Below are positions 31,752-33,322 of a stretch of 33,322 nt of DNA, in pieces. Every line of letters starts with the position of its first letter. The first letter of the stretch is position 1. Under the pieces are notes generated by a model that worked only from the letters and a program-made list of their open reading frames with translations, had not been told where the DNA came from and made no database searches. Source of the stretch: Litoreibacter sp. Its GTDB lineage: Bacteria; Pseudomonadota; Alphaproteobacteria; Rhodobacterales; Rhodobacteraceae. The stretch covers positions 1-33,322 of the forward strand of contig JAPORH010000203.1 of NCBI GenBank assembly GCA_026710325.1, given 5' to 3'. Position numbers and translations under genes: made by a program.

Positions 31752-31827
31752 CACCAAAACCTATCGCCTTGGAACCTAGGCTGCGACACGGTAGGTATTC
31801 TTCAAAGTAAGAAGGAGGCCTTCATTC

Positions 31828-33189
31828 ATGTTGAGCTGTTTCAAAAGCTACGATGTCCGCGGCAAGCTGGGCGAGGAATTGAACACCGAGATCGCCTATA
31901 AAATCGGGCGTGGTTTTGCCGTGGCGATGACCCCCGGAACCGTGGTTATCGGATACGATGTGCGCCCAACCTCCCCAGAGCTTGCGGAAGCTTTGACCAA
32001 TGGATTGCGCGATGAAGGCGTTGACGTCATCGACATTGGCCTTTGCGGCACAGAAGAGGTGTATTTCGCAACCACCCATCTGGGTGCGGGCGGCGGGCTG
32101 ATGGTCACGGCCTCCCACAACCCAATCGATTACAACGGCATCAAAATGGTGCGTGAGGGCTCGCGGCCTATCTCAGCTGCGGACGGTCTCGGCGAGATTT
32201 CGGACCTTTGCGAAAAAGACCAATTCGGCGCGGCAAAACCGCAGGGCAGCTACGCCAAACAAGACCCGCGCGACGCCTATGCCGACCGCATCGTGTCTTT
32301 CTGTGACCTCTCCGCCCTGAAACCTATGAAAATCGTAGTAAACGCGGGCAACGGCGTTGCAGGTCCTTCTTTCGATGCGATTGCCGCAAAGCTGAAAGCC
32401 GCAGGCGCGCCGTTCGAGTTCATCTTGCACAACCATGCCCCCGATGGCGGCTTCCCGAACGGCATCCCCAACCCACTTCTGCCCGAAAACCGCGCGCAAA
32501 CCGCCGACCGGGTGATCGAGATGGGCGCCGATCTTGGCGTGGCCTGGGACGGCGATTTTGACCGCTGCTTCTTCTTTGACGAAACGGGCGCTTTTGTAGA
32601 CGGCGAATATGTGGTGGGGCTTTTGGCCTCCGCCTTCCTGCCCAAATACCCCGGCGCAAAAATCATCCACGACCCTCGTGTGATTTGGGCCTTGTTGGAC
32701 CTTGTTGCAGATGGCGGCGGCGAAGCCGTGGTCTCCAAATCAGGCCACTCCCATATAAAAGCCAAAATGCGGGAAGTCGACGCCGTCTATGGCGGGGAGA
32801 TGTCGGCACATCACTATTTCCGCGATTTTATGTATTGCGACAGCGGCATGATCCCTTGGCTATTGGTGGCAGAGCATATGTGCCGCACGGGCCAGCCGCT
32901 ATCCGCGCTGGTCGCTGGTATGCAAGCGCGTTTCCCGTCTTCAGGCGAAATCAATTTCAAGCTCGCCGACAAACAACCCGCCATCGACGCGTTTGAGGCC
33001 ACCTATGTCAGCAAAGCCAATGATGTCGACCGGCTCGACGGGGTCTCGCTCGATATGGGCGACTGGCGCGTCAATCTGCGCCAATCCAACACAGAGCCCG
33101 TGCTGCGCCTCAATGTAGAAGCCAAAGGCGATCGCGATCTCCTGGCCCAAAAGGTCGAAGAAATAAGTGCGCTGATCAAAAGCGCGTAA
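31828..33189 (+). CDS. manB: Phosphomannomutase/phosphoglucomutase
   Basis: This 453-residue alpha-D-phosphohexomutase interconverts hexose 1- and 6-phosphates for nucleotide-sugar and polysaccharide synthesis. All four family sites are visible: phosphoserine loop TASHNP (Ser96), metal loop DGDFDRC (about 236-242), sugar loop GGEMSAHHYF, and phosphate loop RQSNTEPVLRLNVEA. The length fits the AlgC/ManB group of about 450-460. AAGGAGG lies ten bases before ATG 31828. It stands alone after a 76-base gap from allE and is unrelated to the ureide genes. Confidence 0.94.
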   Translation: MLSCFKSYDVRGKLGEELNTEIAYKIGRGFAVAMTPGTVVIGYDVRPTSPELAEALTNGLRDEGVDVIDIGLCGTEEVYFATTHLGAGGGLMVTASHNPIDYNGIKMVREGSRPISAADGLGEISDLCEKDQFGAAKPQGSYAKQDPRDAYADRIVSFCDLSALKPMKIVVNAGNGVAGPSFDAIAAKLKAAGAPFEFILHNHAPDGGFPNGIPNPLLPENRAQTADRVIEMGADLGVAWDGDFDRCFFFDETGAFVDGEYVVGLLASAFLPKYPGAKIIHDPRVIWALLDLVADGGGEAVVSKSGHSHIKAKMREVDAVYGGEMSAHHYFRDFMYCDSGMIPWLLVAEHMCRTGQPLSALVAGMQARFPSSGEINFKLADKQPAIDAFEATYVSKANDVDRLDGVSLDMGDWRVNLRQSNTEPVLRLNVEAKGDRDLLAQKVEEISALIKSA

Positions 33190-33252
33190 TTCCTCTTCAT
33201 TGCTTCAAAAATATCCTGGGGAGCGAGCGTAGCTCGCGGGGCAAAGCCCCAG
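33190..33252 (+). repeat. Rhodobacterales-type intergenic hairpin repeat after manB
   Basis: It starts one base after the manB stop. TTGCTTCAAAAATATCC is followed by a nested hairpin: CTGGGG (33216-33221) pairs with CCCCAG (33247-33252), and inside it GCGAGC-GTA-GCTCGC (33223-33237). The same CTTCAAAAATATCC lead plus GC hairpin is, from memory, very common after genes in Rhodobacteraceae. It may act as a transcript end. Bases 33253-33322 show no recognisable gene. Confidence 0.6.
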
Positions 33253-33322
33253 ACATATCGGCGCGGCCACGGTACACGACTCACGGCGAAATAGCCTTCG
33301 ATTTTGGGCTTGAAAGCGCCCG

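Noticed and set aside
31764-31794. Inverted repeat ACCTA/TAGGT upstream of manB
   Set aside because: Five-base arms with a 13-base loop are expected by chance.

Overview
The window is GC-rich DNA from an alphaproteobacterium, most likely a marine or soil Rhodobacteraceae (Roseobacter-group) chromosome. The basis is the protein families and their order (DUF3305/DUF3306/TorD/FDH block, PuuD urate hydroxylase, fused allantoinase-OHCU decarboxylase), the dense overlapping operons, and repeats of a kind common in Rhodobacterales. I saw no tRNA, rRNA, CRISPR array, insertion sequence or phage gene.

Region A (about 130-19800) is a formate dehydrogenase island. A leftward operon starts near 9940 and encodes DUF3305, DUF3306, a TorD-like chaperone, a 61-residue Tat peptide, FdhA (Cys-type Mo/W catalytic subunit), FdhB (Fe-S), FdhC (cytochrome b), a secreted WD40-cytochrome c, an unlisted 41-residue membrane peptide, and an NtrC-type response regulator that lacks the GAFTGA loop. 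Divergent from it, across a 332-base regulatory region rich in inverted repeats, are a large polyferredoxin, a c-type cytochrome whose N-terminus looks like a shrunken TupA-type binding protein (opposite strand), DUF6494, an Mrp/ApbC ATPase, a degenerate biotin/lipoate-ligase-like protein and a DUF6505-like protein. The island closes with a tungstate ABC transporter (tupB-tupC-tupA) and a Cache-HAMP histidine kinase. The tungstate transporter suggests, but does not prove, that the enzyme uses tungsten. The kinase and the regulator at the two ends may form one two-component pair.

Region B (19900-24600) holds a GNAT-PhyH pair and then purine/ureide catabolism: a CIA30-like periplasmic protein coupled to puuD, uraH, and divergent allA, with a FAH-family hydrolase convergent to allA. 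Region C (24650-29430) holds two tandem secreted DUF4329 (JAMM-like) proteins and a sitABCD-type Mn/Fe transporter with a Fur-family box inside its predicted promoter. Region D (29500-31750) resumes the ureide pathway with a PuuE-UraD fusion and allE. Together B and D cover urate to allantoate and ureidoglycine to glyoxylate; allantoate amidohydrolase is not in the window. Region E (31828-33322) is a phosphomannomutase/phosphoglucomutase followed by a Rhodobacterales-type hairpin repeat.

Start sites were re-chosen in several genes from Shine-Dalgarno positions and overlaps. Functions given are family-level readings by eye; no database search was possible.
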